Shown here in pieces: positions 10,952-23,800 of a DNA stretch of 64,000 bases. The notes beneath the pieces were generated by a model, which made no database searches, was not told the DNA's origin, and saw only the letters and a list, made by a program, of their open reading frames with translations. Made by a program: the position numbers and the translations under genes. The number at the start of each line of letters is the position of its first letter. Positions within the stretch are counted from its first letter, which is position 1. The stretch is from Lepiota brunneoincarnata (taxonomy: Eukaryota; Basidiomycota; Agaricomycetes; Agaricales; Agaricaceae), in assembly GCA_023014365.1 (NCBI GenBank), contig JAEBUN010000049.1, forward strand, positions 124,001 through 188,000, given 5' to 3'.

Positions 10952-12300
10952 TTAAAAATCCTGGAATGGATGCATCTCCAGATCCTTGGCTAGCATGGAG
11001 TGGAGTTCTTGTTGTAACTCAGGATCAAGTTCATCAACCATTTGATGCATCTGGGATGCAACTTTTGCGATGGCAAGGGAGTACTTGTGTTGTGGTGATT
11101 GTTGGGCATTCCGGTTTGGGAATCCAGGATGAGTGTTTTGTTGTCCAGAAAAAGGACAGTTTGGGTTTCTTGCAGGGTGAGGGGGATTGGTACACATTCC
11201 TGGGAAGCGTCTGGCTGGCAGTGGTTGTGGGCAATTACTGACCCAATGGTCTTTAGCTCTGCATTGGAAGCATTCCTGGTTCTGATATGATTTCATTTGT
11301 TGTCTGGTGACAACAGCATCTAACTCCAATGGTTCTTGTGCAGAGTCTTCTTCGGCATATTCCAGTTGTGGAATTTTGGGATAAGGATCTTCGAATCCTT
11401 CTTCTATTGCAAGCATGGTCTATTTCCATGGCATGTGGGTCTCATGGGGTGAAACGTGGAGCGTTACTCCTTTGGTAGAATTATGCATAGGGCATGTTGT
11501 TGTTTGGATGGTTTGGTCCATGGTTGGGCTGATATTGGTTTCTTTGAGGGAATGTGTTTCTGGGGGTACCATAAAGGCATTGATTCTGCGGAAGTTGTCA
11601 TTGAGTTTGTTGGCTCGGGTATACCAAGTGGTGATGGTTGTCAGAGGGTTCTCCAATTTGTTGATCTTCATTGCAATGCAGCGATTGATTGCTTTACGAT
11701 AGAGATTGATCAGGGTGCAATCTTCGTTAAGTCCAGATTGACGGACAAGTTCCTTGAACTGAGCATTGAACTCAGTCATCAGTTTGCCTGCTTGGTGCAG
11801 GGTTTGAAGTCTGGTGTGTGCATACGCATGTTCATCTGCAGGGGTGAAGTCAGTTCTAAGTTGGGCAGTAAAGTTGTCCCACGACTCCATGGCTATGGGT
11901 TGTCCTCCTTGGGTTTGGGTGTTCCTCTCATGGAGGTATTGTCTGGCCCATGCTCGGGCATCTCCTGATTGCATTGTTGAGAGGACAAATAGGGTTCTGG
12001 CAAGGTCAGTGTTGTATGTGGTTGCATTGGCAAGCACATAGACTTTGCATTGGAAGATCCAGTCTTCAAACAATCTTCTGGTTCCATCAAAGGCAATGGG
12101 TTTGAGGAGTCCTAACTCCTTTGGTGTTTGTGCAGTGGCCATTATTTGTAACTGTCTGGGTGGCAGCAGCAGTGGTTGCGGTGGTTGCAGTGGTTGTACA
12201 GGTGGTGCTGGTAGGGCTAAGGGTTGTACTGGTGCAGGTAATGTGGGTGGTTGAGGATTGGGTTCTGATTGGTTGTCATTGGTGATGTAGATGTCTGAGT
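10952..12300 (-). pseudogene. Gypsy Gag
   Basis: The main frame from the ATG at 12142 reads a typical Ty3/gypsy Gag (ELGLLKPIAFDGTRRLFEDW, then a region centred on WDNFTAQLRTDF). Upstream the frame stays open through a proline, leucine and glutamine-rich stretch to about 12300, and further pieces continue in another frame to about 12420. One in-frame TAG at 11420-11422 separates this from the C-terminal part (11416-10952). That part carries the zinc knuckle CFQCRAKDHWVSNC, spaced CX2CX4HX4C. The frame ends at 10952. It is defective because of the stop and the upstream shift. Confidence 0.8.
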
Positions 12301-13064
12301 CGTTGTCTACTGGGAAAGTTCTCTTGGTTGTTTGAGGGCATATTCAAGTTTTTGAAGTTCAAAGTTGTTTAGTGGGTCTACTTTAGCACAATATTCTTTG
12401 GCTCGTTTGCATTTTCTTTCTTCTTATTCATAGTGTTCTTTTATTTCTCTTTTGTGTTGTATTCTTTGTCGTTCTGCTAGTTCTTCAGCAAAACTTGTTC
12501 AAGTGCATGTGGATGTTGATGCACTTGTAGTGGGTGAGTCGAATGGAGATGGGGGATAAAACGGTGACGGTGTTTAAGTGGGTATAGGATTTCTTCTGGG
12601 ATCTGGGTTTTGGGTTCCTGATGCAGAGATTCTACTTCTTGATTTGGGAGGAGGTGATGGAGTTTCTCAGGCCGAGAACTTCTTTGGAGGCGTGGTAGCA
12701 GTTGTCTAGCGATTGATTATCACTAGAAGAATGAAAAATTGGGTTGTGATGATGGAGATTCCTGAATACAGGTTCCACGATCTGATGACACAGCAGTGGC
12801 AAGGGCACATGATGCGTTCAAGTTATAGGGTGATTATTTGGTAGGTGATAAGGGTGGCAGTGGAGGTGAAGACGAAAATGAGTAGGTAAGCCAGGTCTTC
12901 TGGCAGAGAGAGCTTGAGGGATGTAGCAATGGCTACACAGAGGGGCAGTTTTCTTTTGTATGTCATTTTGAACAACCAGGATACCTCAACACGTTCAGTA
13001 TGTCAGCAGAGCAGAACAGAGTAGAGAGTGAGCAAGAGATAAGCAGCAGAGTATCTTAGTGTTT

Positions 13065-13449
13065 TGTTACCCGGATTAGGGGTTTGCTCATGAGTAGCAT
13101 GGAGTTTGATACAGGATGTCTATACAGACTTGGTCCTGTCCTACTAAGCATGACTTGGAGATGATGGAGCACTATAGTCCAGCCAGTTTAGAGGCAAAGA
13201 GTTATAGGAGGCAAGAACTGTATAACACTAAGATAAGGATACAAGGTATTGTACTGTATCCTTATATACTTCTAAGTGTGGCTGTACTCCTACTATAATA
13301 GTCTGGACCAGAGTAACTATGAGTCAGAGATAAGAAACATGAGGCATATACTAAGAATAGTCCTTCTGATGTACACTACTGATGGTTTCATAGTGACATG
13401 GGAATATAAACTAAAAATAACCATCCTTCTGATAAGACTTCTGATAACA
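13065..13449 (-). repeat. 5' LTR of the truncated gypsy element
   Basis: This 385-bp copy runs, on the minus strand, from TGTTATCAGAAG to CTAATCCGGGTAACA. It contains a TATATAAGGATACAG promoter-like box in the middle, as do the two related solo LTRs. Confidence 0.85.
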
Positions 13450-15500
13450 CCATAGGTACTTAACTTGTACTCCTCAGTCTGATAATTGAATCGAGCAGTG
13501 GGCCAGCTCCCTGTTCCATATCCTCTCCTCTCTTCTGCCTCGCTCTGCTTCAGTCCCGATCTCCTGAAATATGGACTTGGACAGTAGGAGGGCACAGCAC
13601 ATAAGCTGAGGCCACAAGTCCAACCCCCCACCTGAAGTACTCTGCCTTGGTCCTGAAGTCTACGTACTGACTTTGCCCTATCCCCTGGTTACCTTGTATC
13701 AAGGATACCACCCTGACCCTCCACTTCAGTCCCAATCCTGCACTGGCTCTAACAAAAGGCTTCAATGTAGCCTTCTCTTTGAGCATCACTGAAGTCCATC
13801 ACCTGCAGGATATTAGATTCTAAAATGATCTGATGAAGATGAAGCTATACCATTGCAAACATTTTATCTTGAACAGGAATTTTGTGGAGAGTGGCTTGGG
13901 CAATGATGGTTTGGAAGGTGCTGAGGAAATGTAGCCTGTAGTACTTGGCTGAGCCACCATCCATGAAAGACATCAGAATTGGAATCCATTTTTGAAGGAC
14001 TGGGGAATAGATAGAGGACATCATCAGGGCCCAGCCACTGTCTGCCCAGAATCCATGAGCAGCATCAGCAACCATTCCACCACCAATATCCTCATCAGAT
14101 TCATCATTCCGGTAGAGAGCCTGAGAAGCCATGAAGGGGGACTGGAAGCATATGATATTTTCTAGTCCAAATCATGAAGTTTTGATGAAATTTGGGTGCT
14201 CTGTGCGAATTCTTTCAAGCTAGTGAAGAATGGGCAAGGGTCTGGGGGTGTATGCTGCTTGATAACATGATTTTGTTCATAGGTTACTCATCCTTGGTTG
14301 TGAAGTGCAGGTAAGATGACATTGACCTGATTGTCCAGGTCCATTCAAGCTTCTGATACCGAATTGTAAAGCAGATGGTCCCATTTTTGGATGGTCTAGG
14401 ACTATCTGATCAAATTTAGCCTCTTCATCAGCATCCAGATGGATGTTAGCAGGAGGATGAGGATGATTATGAATACCCTCCTGTATAAAGTACTTTCCCC
14501 CTTGCCAAGTATACACTGTGGACCAAACATCACATTGCATCCAAAAGACTTCTTTCCCACAATTGCAACCTTCTTCAGACTGTTTTTGGTGGCTGGCTTT
14601 AGGTAGTTTTTGGCTGTATAAGCATGTTGCAATTAGGGTCAATGCATTGAAAAATGCCTAGACATTCTTGCATTGACTTGAACCCTTTTTGCCATTCGGG
14701 AGCTTTATCCCAACCATTGTTATGGTTACGACTACCCTTGACCTCGAATGCCCAATGAATTGGTGGCCACTTGCCTTTGATGAGTTCATCAGGTGTAAAG
14801 TTCTGTTCAAAAGCTCCAATAGGAAAGTATGGCCATGACTTCCTAGTCTCCTTCAATCCTTCCATTGGAACTAACTGTCCAAGGCTGGCAAGTGTGGTGG
14901 ATGGATTGGCTGGAAGAGAGGAATTTATAGAAGGGGAGGGTCCAGATATAATATGTGAAGTTGATGGAATAGAGGGAGTGATAAAATGATTAGGAATATG
15001 TGAAGGTGGTTGAGTCACAGGTTTTGTTTCAAGGGAGAATTGAGGGAGTAGAGGAAGTCCAGGGATAGTAATAGGATGGGTGGGGCCATGGTTGACCTGT
15101 GAATGGGGGGGCATAGATCCTGGCTGAGGCAATAATACTGATTGAAGTGCTTGAATAAGAACTTGTATGTCAGTTGTTTCTGTAACAAGTAAGTTTGTGT
15201 AAGTTAGCTTTTAAATTAAAGTAAAATAACAAACATGAGGTTGGATGAAGCTGTTGTATGGATGGAATTGGTTGGGGAGCCATCCATGGAGATTTGGGAG
15301 GTAGCGGTGGAAGGGACATCTTGTTCTGACTCAAAGAAGTACTTTGCACAGTGCTTAATGAATCCCTGCTATAATTTAGTATCATGACTTCATACAAGTT
15401 TAATTCTGACTTACAAAAACCATGGGAAAATTTATGTCCAGTACAGATAGTTGAGGTTTGGAATGAGAAGTAGGAACTCAAGGTAGAGTTAGAGAGTGGT
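13450..15500 (-). pseudogene. MULE-like transposase with GCM/WRKY-type zinc finger, decayed
   Basis: Minus-strand pieces in order are a proline and serine-rich N-terminal region (15132-14780), then KGKWPPIHWAFEVKGSRNH and a zinc-binding region. The latter has CIDPNC (about 14635), EGCNCG, FWMQCDVWS and GIHNHPHPP (about 14480), a C..C..C..HxH arrangement like the GCM/WRKY finger of MULE transposases. A downstream piece (14132-13845) contains YSPVLQKWIPILMSFMDGG, resembling the C-terminal half of a MULE DDE domain. At least one frameshift lies near 14600, and the catalytic core between the pieces is not readable. The assignment is by motif resemblance only. Confidence 0.5.
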
Positions 15501-15534
15501 GGAGAAGTAAAACCACATAGGGGGGATGTTGGAA

Positions 15535-15800
15535 TATTTATTGGTGTACCAATGGTGTTTTATACTTCTAACTATGAGTCATATCCTCATTGTATGATAT
15601 CCCAAGAGTAGCAGAAAACATGGGATATGGATCTTAGATATATTGAAAGAGTGGACATTGGTTTGAGAATAATGAAATATTGATCTTGCATGTATTGAAA
15701 TGTGAGCAGGATTTGAACCCTCAACCTCAAAAATGGAAATAACATGTTTGTACAGAGCTTGAAACACTAACCATTACACTATAGTGTTATTTTATGTAAT
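15535..15800 (-). repeat. tRNA-like unit, possible SINE head
   Basis: The minus strand contains an A-box-like TATAGTGTAATGGTTAG (15783-15767) and a perfect B-box GGTTCAAATCC (15719-15709) at a spacing usual for tRNA-type pol III promoters. The T arm pairs at four of five positions, but the acceptor arms do not pair, so it is not a functional tRNA. A tRNA-derived short interspersed element or decayed tRNA pseudogene fits. No target duplications were recognised. Confidence 0.35.
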
Positions 15801-16135
15801 ATTTTGCTTATATGTACCATAATAATCGATTTTATGAAAAATACCCACATAAATATATTACCTAAAGTTTGGAATTAAAAAATATCTTATGAGATTTATT
15901 TTTCAAATAAATAAATAATGGTACACATCAGCATATACTGTCATTGGTTGGTAGGTCTGATGGGTGATAAGCTTGGACAAACACTTCTATGTCACTCTAT
16001 ACTGGCTCAATTATTATATATATTACAGTAGAATGATGTATCAACATTGGAGTTTGAGTATTTGCTGGTGGGAACAAAGTGACTGATGTGACTGTCTGAG
16101 CTTGTTGCCCACCTGACCTCCCAACCTACCACAGT

Positions 16136-16470
16136 ATTATCTGAAGTTTAGAATCAAAAATCATATGAGAGCTATCATGCCATTAATTAATTATAGTTTA
16201 AGGTACCTGTCAGCATATATCTAGAGCTTGGAAGTAGAAATCATGTATGAGAGTTATCATGTAATAAATTAATTATGGTTCAAGGTACTTGTCAAGATAT
16301 ATTACCTAAAGTTCAGAATTAACAATGATTTATGAGAGTTATTGTGTAATAAATAAATTATGGTTCAAGGTACCCATCAATATATATCTGGAGCTCAGAA
16401 ATAAAAATGATTTATGAGAGTTATCATGTAATAAATTGATTATGGTTCAAGATACCCATCAACATATATT
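16136..16470 (+). repeat. AT-rich tandem repeat of about 83 bp, four copies
   Basis: The motif GGTACCTGTCAGCATATAT and its variants recurs at 16202, 16284, 16369 and 16451 (periods 82, 85 and 82). Between them lie matching copies of ATGAGAGTTATCATGTAATAA. A more diverged unit seems present at about 15840-15930. No coding potential. Confidence 0.85.
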
Positions 16471-16479
16471 GGGATATGC

Positions 16480-16700
16480 TCAAGGCTCAATAACAGCAAT
16501 ATCACAGTAATGTGGCAGTAATGTGTGGTAATGTGCAGTAAAGTGACAGTGGTATCATGGTAAGATGGCAGGCAATGTGCTGTAATGTGCGGTAAAGTGG
16601 CAGTTCTGTCACAGCAAGGTGGCAGCAATATCACAGTAGCATGGCGGTAATATGTGGTAGGGTGATGGCAGTGTGTGGTACTGCATGTGGCAAATTCTTA
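16480..16700 (+). repeat. Low-complexity GTGGCAGTAATG-type minisatellite
   Basis: An irregular array of short units related to GTGGCAGTAATGTG and ATCACAGTA runs directly after the 83-bp repeat array. No coding capacity was seen. Confidence 0.6.
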
Positions 16701-16737
16701 AGGCCTGCAAGCTGCCAAGGTCACATTATCCAAAGCT

Positions 16738-18247
16738 GTGGCAAAGGTGTCAAGGGCCAACATGAAAGGTAAGGCCAGGGCCATCGACAAGGTAAGTGCC
16801 CCAGCCCTGGCTGAAGCCATGGCAATGCAAGGTGATGGTGCCAATTGCCCACCAATTGCCCACCTGATGCCAAATTTCAAGTGGGGGCCAGATGATAGTG
16901 AGGGATATGAAGAGGGTAAGCTTTTATTATTCTGGTGCTGTGCTTCATTTTCATGCCCTGATGACATCTGTTCAAGCCATGGGTTGGGTCCAAGAGTACT
17001 TGGATTATTTTGACCAGTGGCTGGTCAAACATTTTAGCTGTGCCAAGGGGAAAGCCCTATTCCAGACCACACAGATTTTCAAGATGGAAGAAAGCATGAA
17101 TGCATTCTGTACTTGGCTTGAAGAGATCCAATGCCAGATTGTTGCCAGAACACCGGCACTCGTACTGGATCTGGAGAGCCAAGTCATAAACTTGGAAACC
17201 TTAGTCAAACACCTGTCACAAAAGGTTGAAACCTTAGTAACAGGTACTGGTGGCTGGATAAGTGTGACTGAGCCTGCATGCTCACTGGCTACAGTTTCAA
17301 ATGGATCCAGAGCGACAGATACTGATGCCAATCCATCAAGCACATTGCCGGCAGAAGATGATCATACCAGGAATGTGGCAATACTGCCACCACAGGCACT
17401 TTCACCCATCGATCTCACCAGTGACCATGTGACAATCTTGTTGGCACAAGGTGAGCCCACCACCATGGTGTTGCCTCAGCCAACATCTCCATCAACACTC
17501 ACATCAGCCATACAGCCACTGGCAGTATCTGAAGCCAAACTCCAAATGTTGATATCCTGTGCCAGTGAGGTGACCACTACTGGCGAAAGCATTCCAGGAT
17601 CAATGCCTGCCTCACTTGTTGTTCCCTCAGCATCATTGTCCATTACCACCATGGGTGCCATCATGCTGCATAACATTGTCAGCACTGTGCTGGCTGTGCC
17701 AATGCTGCCAGCAAGCTCCTTTGACCTAGTAATCCTCATCATCATACCCAGCACCACTAACAGCCACACCAGCCATTCCCCCAAATTTCCCTCCACCAAC
17801 ACTCCCACCTTCTCCAACTAATGCCTTTGCACTGTTGTCACCCACTGCCACCCTTCCCAATTTACACCTTGCCAGCCAAATACCCTGTGCCGATGCTGTA
17901 CTCCCCCCTTTTGTACCCAGTGCCATCACCCCAGGGTTGCGATTAATTGCTCCTACCCTGGTAAATTCACAGGAGGATGTTGTTATCCCTCAAGCCACAC
18001 TGTTGGAGCTGCACACTCTCACTCCTTTCTGTCCCTGGACTCACTCCCAGTCACAAACCTGACTGTGAACACTGGCAATGTCGATTCAGCCAACTCCCCG
18101 GCATCCCTCCTGCCTTTGAGGCACAGTCCATGCCTAAGCAGCTCACCAGCCCCATCATTGGACACAAGGGTATACACCCCCCAGGTGAGGAAGCATAAGG
18201 CATTGGGCAGCAATGACAACTGGGCACAACAAAAAGCTAGATCTTGA
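16738..18247 (+). pseudogene. Unidentified gene B beside the KDZ transposase
   Basis: A frame from about 16738 ends in GWGPDDSEGYEEG-like sequence at a consensus donor (GGTAAGC, about 16914). A plausible intron runs to a CAAG acceptor near 16976, and the next frame (AMGWVQEYLDYFDQW and following) is open to 17821. It contains a leucine-heptad stretch (about 17160-17240) and a long serine, threonine and proline-rich tail. Further open pieces in other frames continue to 18247. No family recognised. The TGCCA- and TTGGC-rich composition matches the neighbouring KDZ region, so it may be a passenger of the same transposon. Confidence 0.4.
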
Positions 18248-18470
18248 GATTTAGCTATCACATTGTATTTATTACCTATTATTGTGTATCTTTCTTGGCA
18301 TTTATGTTTTTTTGGACTGAACTTTTGAATTATATTGCTTCATCTCTTGCTCATCTGCCAACTAGCAAGGTGTTACTTTACTACTGATACAACCTGCCAC
18401 TACATCACTTATTGTGTTGTTGTTGCTGGGAGTGCTGTTGCTGGGTTGGGGCTATCAAGGTGGTGGGGTT

Positions 18471-20426
18471 TTAGTAGGTCTTGATCATACCTGGGTCAAT
18501 GTTCATGGCTGGCATCAAAGCCAGGTCAATGGCAAGTAATGAATGGGACCTGCAACCTGGCAAGCTGCTTGTCGGGTGGCCTTGAGCAACCCCAGGGAGG
18601 GTACATTGTGACTGCAACCTCAGCTCATGTTGAAGTATTGACATTACCAGCACAGCATAAGATGGGTCACCACTATTTGGACCATTTGAGGGAATTATTG
18701 GAGGGAACCTATTTGCTAGCAATGTATTCATTGATGGCTGATTGATCAAGACCATACCAGAATCCAGGGTTCCTGCTGGCTGGTTCCCAACTGATGTGAG
18801 GGAGCAATTCTGATCCAGCACAATAAGCTGGCCATCATCTGCCACCAATTCCTGTAAAGTCTGATTGCCACTTAATGGACCAGGGAAATCAGACTTTGCC
18901 ACATTGTGCCTTCCATGTTGCCTTGACTCAACATTCTGATTCTCAAGTGTCAATGAGTTCATTGTCCCTGGATAGTTTGCCAGATGAAATTCTCCATTTT
19001 GGTGATAGGCCTGGAAACAGAATGCATCTTTCAGCACCATGATTTGTTTGCCATGCAATAACGTGTTCAAAGAATTGCTGAATTTGAAGCTTTGGCATAT
19101 TCTGTGGATCACATATCTTGACATGCTGAGGGATAAATTTATGTTGTACCAACTTCAGCCAATATTTCTCCAGTATTTTGAATGGAACATGCTGTGCCTG
19201 CTGTGCCAAAGCCAATTCTCCATGGCTCCATGAGCTTTCTGGGATGTGAGAAGGGGATGAAAACATACTGTAGTGGGTTGTGAGATAGGTTCACATCATC
19301 TCCTCAAACATATCTTTCTTCAATTCATTGATTATGGCAGTTGTTAATGATATGATGGGAAATCCACTCCCAGTCAGTTTGAATGATGGTGTTGCAAAGA
19401 TTGCTGCATTTCCTGGCAACTGGTCCTTCTGCCAATGCAGTCCCCCAACGTATGATGCAAACTCATTTTGCATCCTTTCAACTAGCCCCTTGTACGCCTT
19501 CACAAATCTTTCTGCTGCAACACCCATAGTTCCTGCCATCTCATCAAAACTGACACAATTCCTCTTATCAGGCAAAGGATTTCTGACAAATGTTGGCCAC
19601 TCACATGCCAATCATCATCTGTCCATCTGTGTCCAGAAATCCAAAAAATGTCATAGTGACAACCCCCATCTCCAATCAGCATTTCCTTGACCATTCCTTC
19701 ATATGCCATTTGGCTTGTGCAGTTGCAATCCTAGATAATCATAAGTTGAGGTCCTTGAACTGTAATCTCTAGTACATACTGTCTTCTTATCTCAGGCTCA
19801 TTACTGTTGGCCTTGTATGATGTGACATATACTGTGATTGCCCCCTTTTCCGATTTGTCCATGCATTCATACACATGCTTGGCTGTCTTAGTACAAGTTT
19901 GAAAGTATTCCTTTGATCCCAGTCTGAGTTCATTGATGTTCAAGATTGCTTTCATCTGGTCTTCAACTGCAGCCTTCTGTGTCTTCCAGACAGCTTGATT
20001 TTGGTTCATTGTGATCCCAGGTTTTATTGTTCTGTTGGAGGTGTAAGGACGCCAATTGTTCACAAACCACTTCCCCAATGCCTGTTCAACCATCATCAGA
20101 ACCATTCACCAGAAAGGTATTCCATTACTGCATACCTTGACATGCCTTTCCATCTCATCCTCTGCCAAGGCAATCTCTCTGTTATGTGTCCAGTAGTTGA
20201 AGATATTGGGAAGAATGTGTGATCTGAAAATAATCCCTCACTGTTCTGGTGTTGTTTGTTTGCAGTAATTCTCTTTGTATTTTTCAATGACTCCCTGTTC
20301 TGCAGGGGGATATTGGCAGTCAGCTCTGGGCTTCTTTGCTTTCTTGACAGCCTGCATGGTGATTGGGTACAGTAAGAACAAGGGCCATGAGGGACCAAAG
20401 TTGCTTTTTACTACCATACTGAGCAC
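18471..20426 (-). pseudogene. Unidentified multi-exon gene A, minus strand
   Basis: Minus-strand pieces read as one protein interrupted by introns or frame breaks. It has a basic start (AVKKAKKPRADCQYPPAEQG, about 20370), KENYCKQTTPEQ, then NIFNYWTHNREIALAEDEME (about 20200). A 124-codon piece (20105-19731) contains VNNWRPYTSNRTIKPG. Next come GGLHWQKDQLPGNAAIF (about 19440) and a last long frame (19266-18471) rich in leucine and glutamine. No catalytic motif is visible. I have an impression, from memory only, that related uncharacterised proteins occur near transposons in mushrooms. Several frame breaks suggest it is no longer functional. Transcribed opposite to the KDZ transposase, which starts about 400 bp away. 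Confidence 0.4.
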
Positions 20427-20839
20427 ATGTGCACTCGCCTTTGCCCCATACCAACAAGATTGCCTTCTTTAGATCCTATGGATTACCTGGTTGTGCCTCA
20501 GAAAACATTGCAGAAATGCAAGTGAGGGAAATAGGATGGATGGGTCATTCAAGCTGCTGATGAAATGGCTGAATATTGGACATACAAAGAAATAACTGTG
20601 GAGATACCACATGGACTGGTGGGGACTACAATTAAGGTCCCACTCCAGTCTGGGTCAGGCACAAAACAAACAGGAAAGGATTAGCAAGGAAATGAAGTTC
20701 CACTCTCTGGTGAAACAGCCACACAAGGAATAGCAGACGACCTGGGTCCTGAATGCAGGAGGGATAATGATCATGTAATAATGGACAGTAGCTTTCTGTG
20801 CTATGATAACAGTGATGAGTTTGATATTGAGGAGAACAA

Positions 20840-23800
20840 TGAACTGAGGCTGAACAAAGTAAGGCACTTTGCTTACAGTCATCATCAGAAGGAGGAAGTC
20901 TAACCACCATGAGCTACAGCAACAACACTGGATGGAAGAGTTTGTCAACCATGCCGATGGTCTACTGGCAGCACTGCTTGCATGCAAAGCATTGCCTGGC
21001 AATGGTAAGTGTTCCAATTGTGCTGAGGAGCAACAGGCAATTTGGCAATGCCAAGATTGTTTCAGAGGAAAGGTGTTTTGCTGAATGTGCATGAGGCACT
21101 CCCATGTCAGTGTTCCTCTGCACAGGCTAGAGCAGTGGACTGAGTGTTGTTTTTCCTCAGCTAGTGTGTGGGAGGTTGGGACATATATGATGGTGCCACA
21201 CAATGATGGAGGAGGCCTGTGTCCAATACTGAAACATCAGATCGACATGCTCAAGGTTTGTTAGCAGCTGAAGGATCATGCCAAACAAGATACATTACAT
21301 GTGGGACTGGTGAGCAGAGATGCTGTCCCATCCATGGGTTGGGCACCAGCTTGTGATGCTGAGCCAGGCAGCAATACTTTGCTGCTCAATAATACCCATT
21401 CCAATACTGGCATTGATGAAGGGTTATGGGGCTCAGACAAAGTCGGCATTACAGACAATGTCACAATGGGAACAGATGAAACACATATGGGGGAGTTTCC
21501 CAGAGAGCTGCAGGAATCAGCTAGTAATGAACAGAACTTTGTCCCCCAGACTGATGCCCTTGGCAATCAATATGTGTGGCTTGTACACACAAATGGTATA
21601 CACCATATCGCCTTGGTGACTTGCTCCTGCTGTCAGAGAGAAGAAGTTATTGCTGATTTGATATATTGCTGTCTAGTACCAGCAACATTCACATGATACC
21701 ACACCATGTTCACGGTGGATGTTCTTGATGATTTTTGACTTGAGAATTTGGAATGCAAGGCCTCAGCATATCAATACTTCCAAAAGCTTTGCTGACTTAC
21801 TACCCAAATGGCACCAGGAAATGTGCCAAACTTGTAGCAGGAACTGCTGCAAATGGCACAGTTGTGGCACTGGTTAAAAAAGAGAAAGTGGGCAGGTTAT
21901 GGGCAGAGTTTATCAAAAGGAAATCCAACAACTGCTGGGTCACTTGTAAACTTTTGTCCAGCATGCCCCCAGCCTGGTATTAATCTGCCTCCAGATTGGA
22001 AGGATGATTCAAACAGGTTGGTCAAGATCAGTGCTTTTTGTCCTGCATGTCATTTTGATTCCACTTGGGAGGTGGGCTTACCAGCATTTCTTCATTGCTG
22101 ATGGCAATTTCAAGGCAAACTACATTTGGCAAAACCATGGCACTTCTGATATTTGGCTGTCTGAAGGAGGTGGCATGTTTTTCACATGTGCTTGGTATCA
22201 CAGCTTCCTGAGAGATGCAATTGAGATATCCACAGTACATCCACTGGCACTACTTCCATATCCTCAAAAACATTTATTCATGCACTGCACACAGAAGGCA
22301 CTGTGTGAAAACCACTTTCATGCCATTGAACTTGCAATGGCAGGATCCAAAGCCTGCAATGTTACCGGCATAGTGGCTATCACTTGTGCTCAGCATGGAT
22401 GCTTTGCACCAAATGCAATTGCTGACTTGTTCAAGGGGGAGCAGCAAAAGAACATAGACTGGGTCTTCTTGCAATCCCTGGCAACAACCCACCTTGATCC
22501 GGAGCAAGGTGCCATGTTGATTTATGACATTGCCTACCAATACTTGGTACATCTTCAGAAAAGGATCAGCCATTATCTGCCGCATGATCTGGTTGTTGAC
22601 CAAGCCATTGGTCTCTTTCATGTGCATGGCCATAGACAAGAGTGCTTTTTCTGGTATGCACTATCCTTCATCCCTGGCAGTGGTGTAGTGGCTGGTGAAA
22701 TTCTAGAATCTTTATGGTCATCCTTAAATTCCATTTCACCAACTGTTCATATGGCAACCTTGGCAAACCATGCCAAGACACTTGATGATCATGCCAGTGA
22801 TTCAAACCACAAGAAAATGCTCAACATTAGTAAGTCTATCTTGCCAGTCTGCCAATGCCATGCACGCCTTACACCTCTGTTGAACAGCCTATGGCATTAT
22901 GTGCATGATATCCCCAGGCAAAAGCAATGGATATCCTGGCTGCATAAGGTGGAAATGGGGGCCAGGTAACTTTACACCCAGCAGCAGAACACACCCCAAC
23001 AGAGGAGTGGATCCAGTCAGCAATTGATGTGGAAGAACACCAGTTTGTATTTCTCAGATTAATGTTGGAGACAATATATCTGCTAACAGACATGACAGGG
23101 TTGAGCTTAAGGCTATCCTTCAAGGGCCACTGACCCCAGCACAGGAGGACCTTGCAACATGACTGCAGCAGGCACTGACAGATGAGTTTGCCAAGCTGGA
23201 GGCAAGGCAATGGCATCTGGGTATAAGGCAAGTGAATATATTTGCCACCAATGACAATGATTTCTGGGATGTATTTGATACCTTGGATGATGAGGCCAAT
23301 ATTGCTGCGGCACAGCCAGCAACCCCAACTGTACCAGACTCATCAGTGCATGCAGTCCCCCCACTTGAAAGGCACCCAATTAGCATGCCATCCACCTTTC
23401 AATCCCCTGATGCAAAGCTATGTTTGTTGGAATTATCCCTGCACATATCCCAAGCCCTGTGACATCTGGAAAGCCTTCACACTGCAATTGCCAAAAAATC
23501 GTTCCAATACTCACACATACTACATGTTGCCAGCTGCAAATCAATTCAACTGTGTAGCTGCATGGCCATCATTACTCTCAATAATTGAATTGCATTTCAT
23601 TGCTGTATATATTCAACTGCCAGGTGGCAATGATTCGCTTGTGTGCTGACACCTTGGTGTTGGCCTGATTTCCTACCTTTGACCAGACCCAATGTACAGT
23701 GCAGCATAGCCCTACTCAACACAAATGAGCCTGGATCAACTGTAGTCCACCTTTTATGGATATGGCAATCTCACTTTGCTGGAGACAATAACTCTTCACC

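Larger units (their letters stand above)
10480..13449 (-). mobile_element. Truncated Ty3/gypsy element (LTR, Gag, protease)
   Basis: Read on the minus strand the order is LTR (13449-13065), leader, Gag (about 12560-10952) and protease (about 10815-10480). Sequence homology then ends, with RT, RNase H, integrase and the 3' LTR missing. The bases flanking the LTR (TGTTT and CCATA) do not form a target duplication, as expected if this is a 5' LTR of an element whose other end was deleted. The LTR belongs to the same family as the solo LTRs at 25389-25782 and 29366-29750. Confidence 0.8.

Noticed and set aside
13065..13449. Called as a third solo LTR
   Set aside because: No target duplication flanks it, and a gag-protease unit of matching orientation follows, so it is the 5' LTR of a truncated element.
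15700..15790. Functional tRNA gene
   Set aside because: A and B boxes are present but the acceptor arms cannot pair and no good anticodon arm forms.
16136..16470. CRISPR array
   Set aside because: Units are contiguous 82-85 bp tandem repeats without spacers, in a eukaryotic genome.
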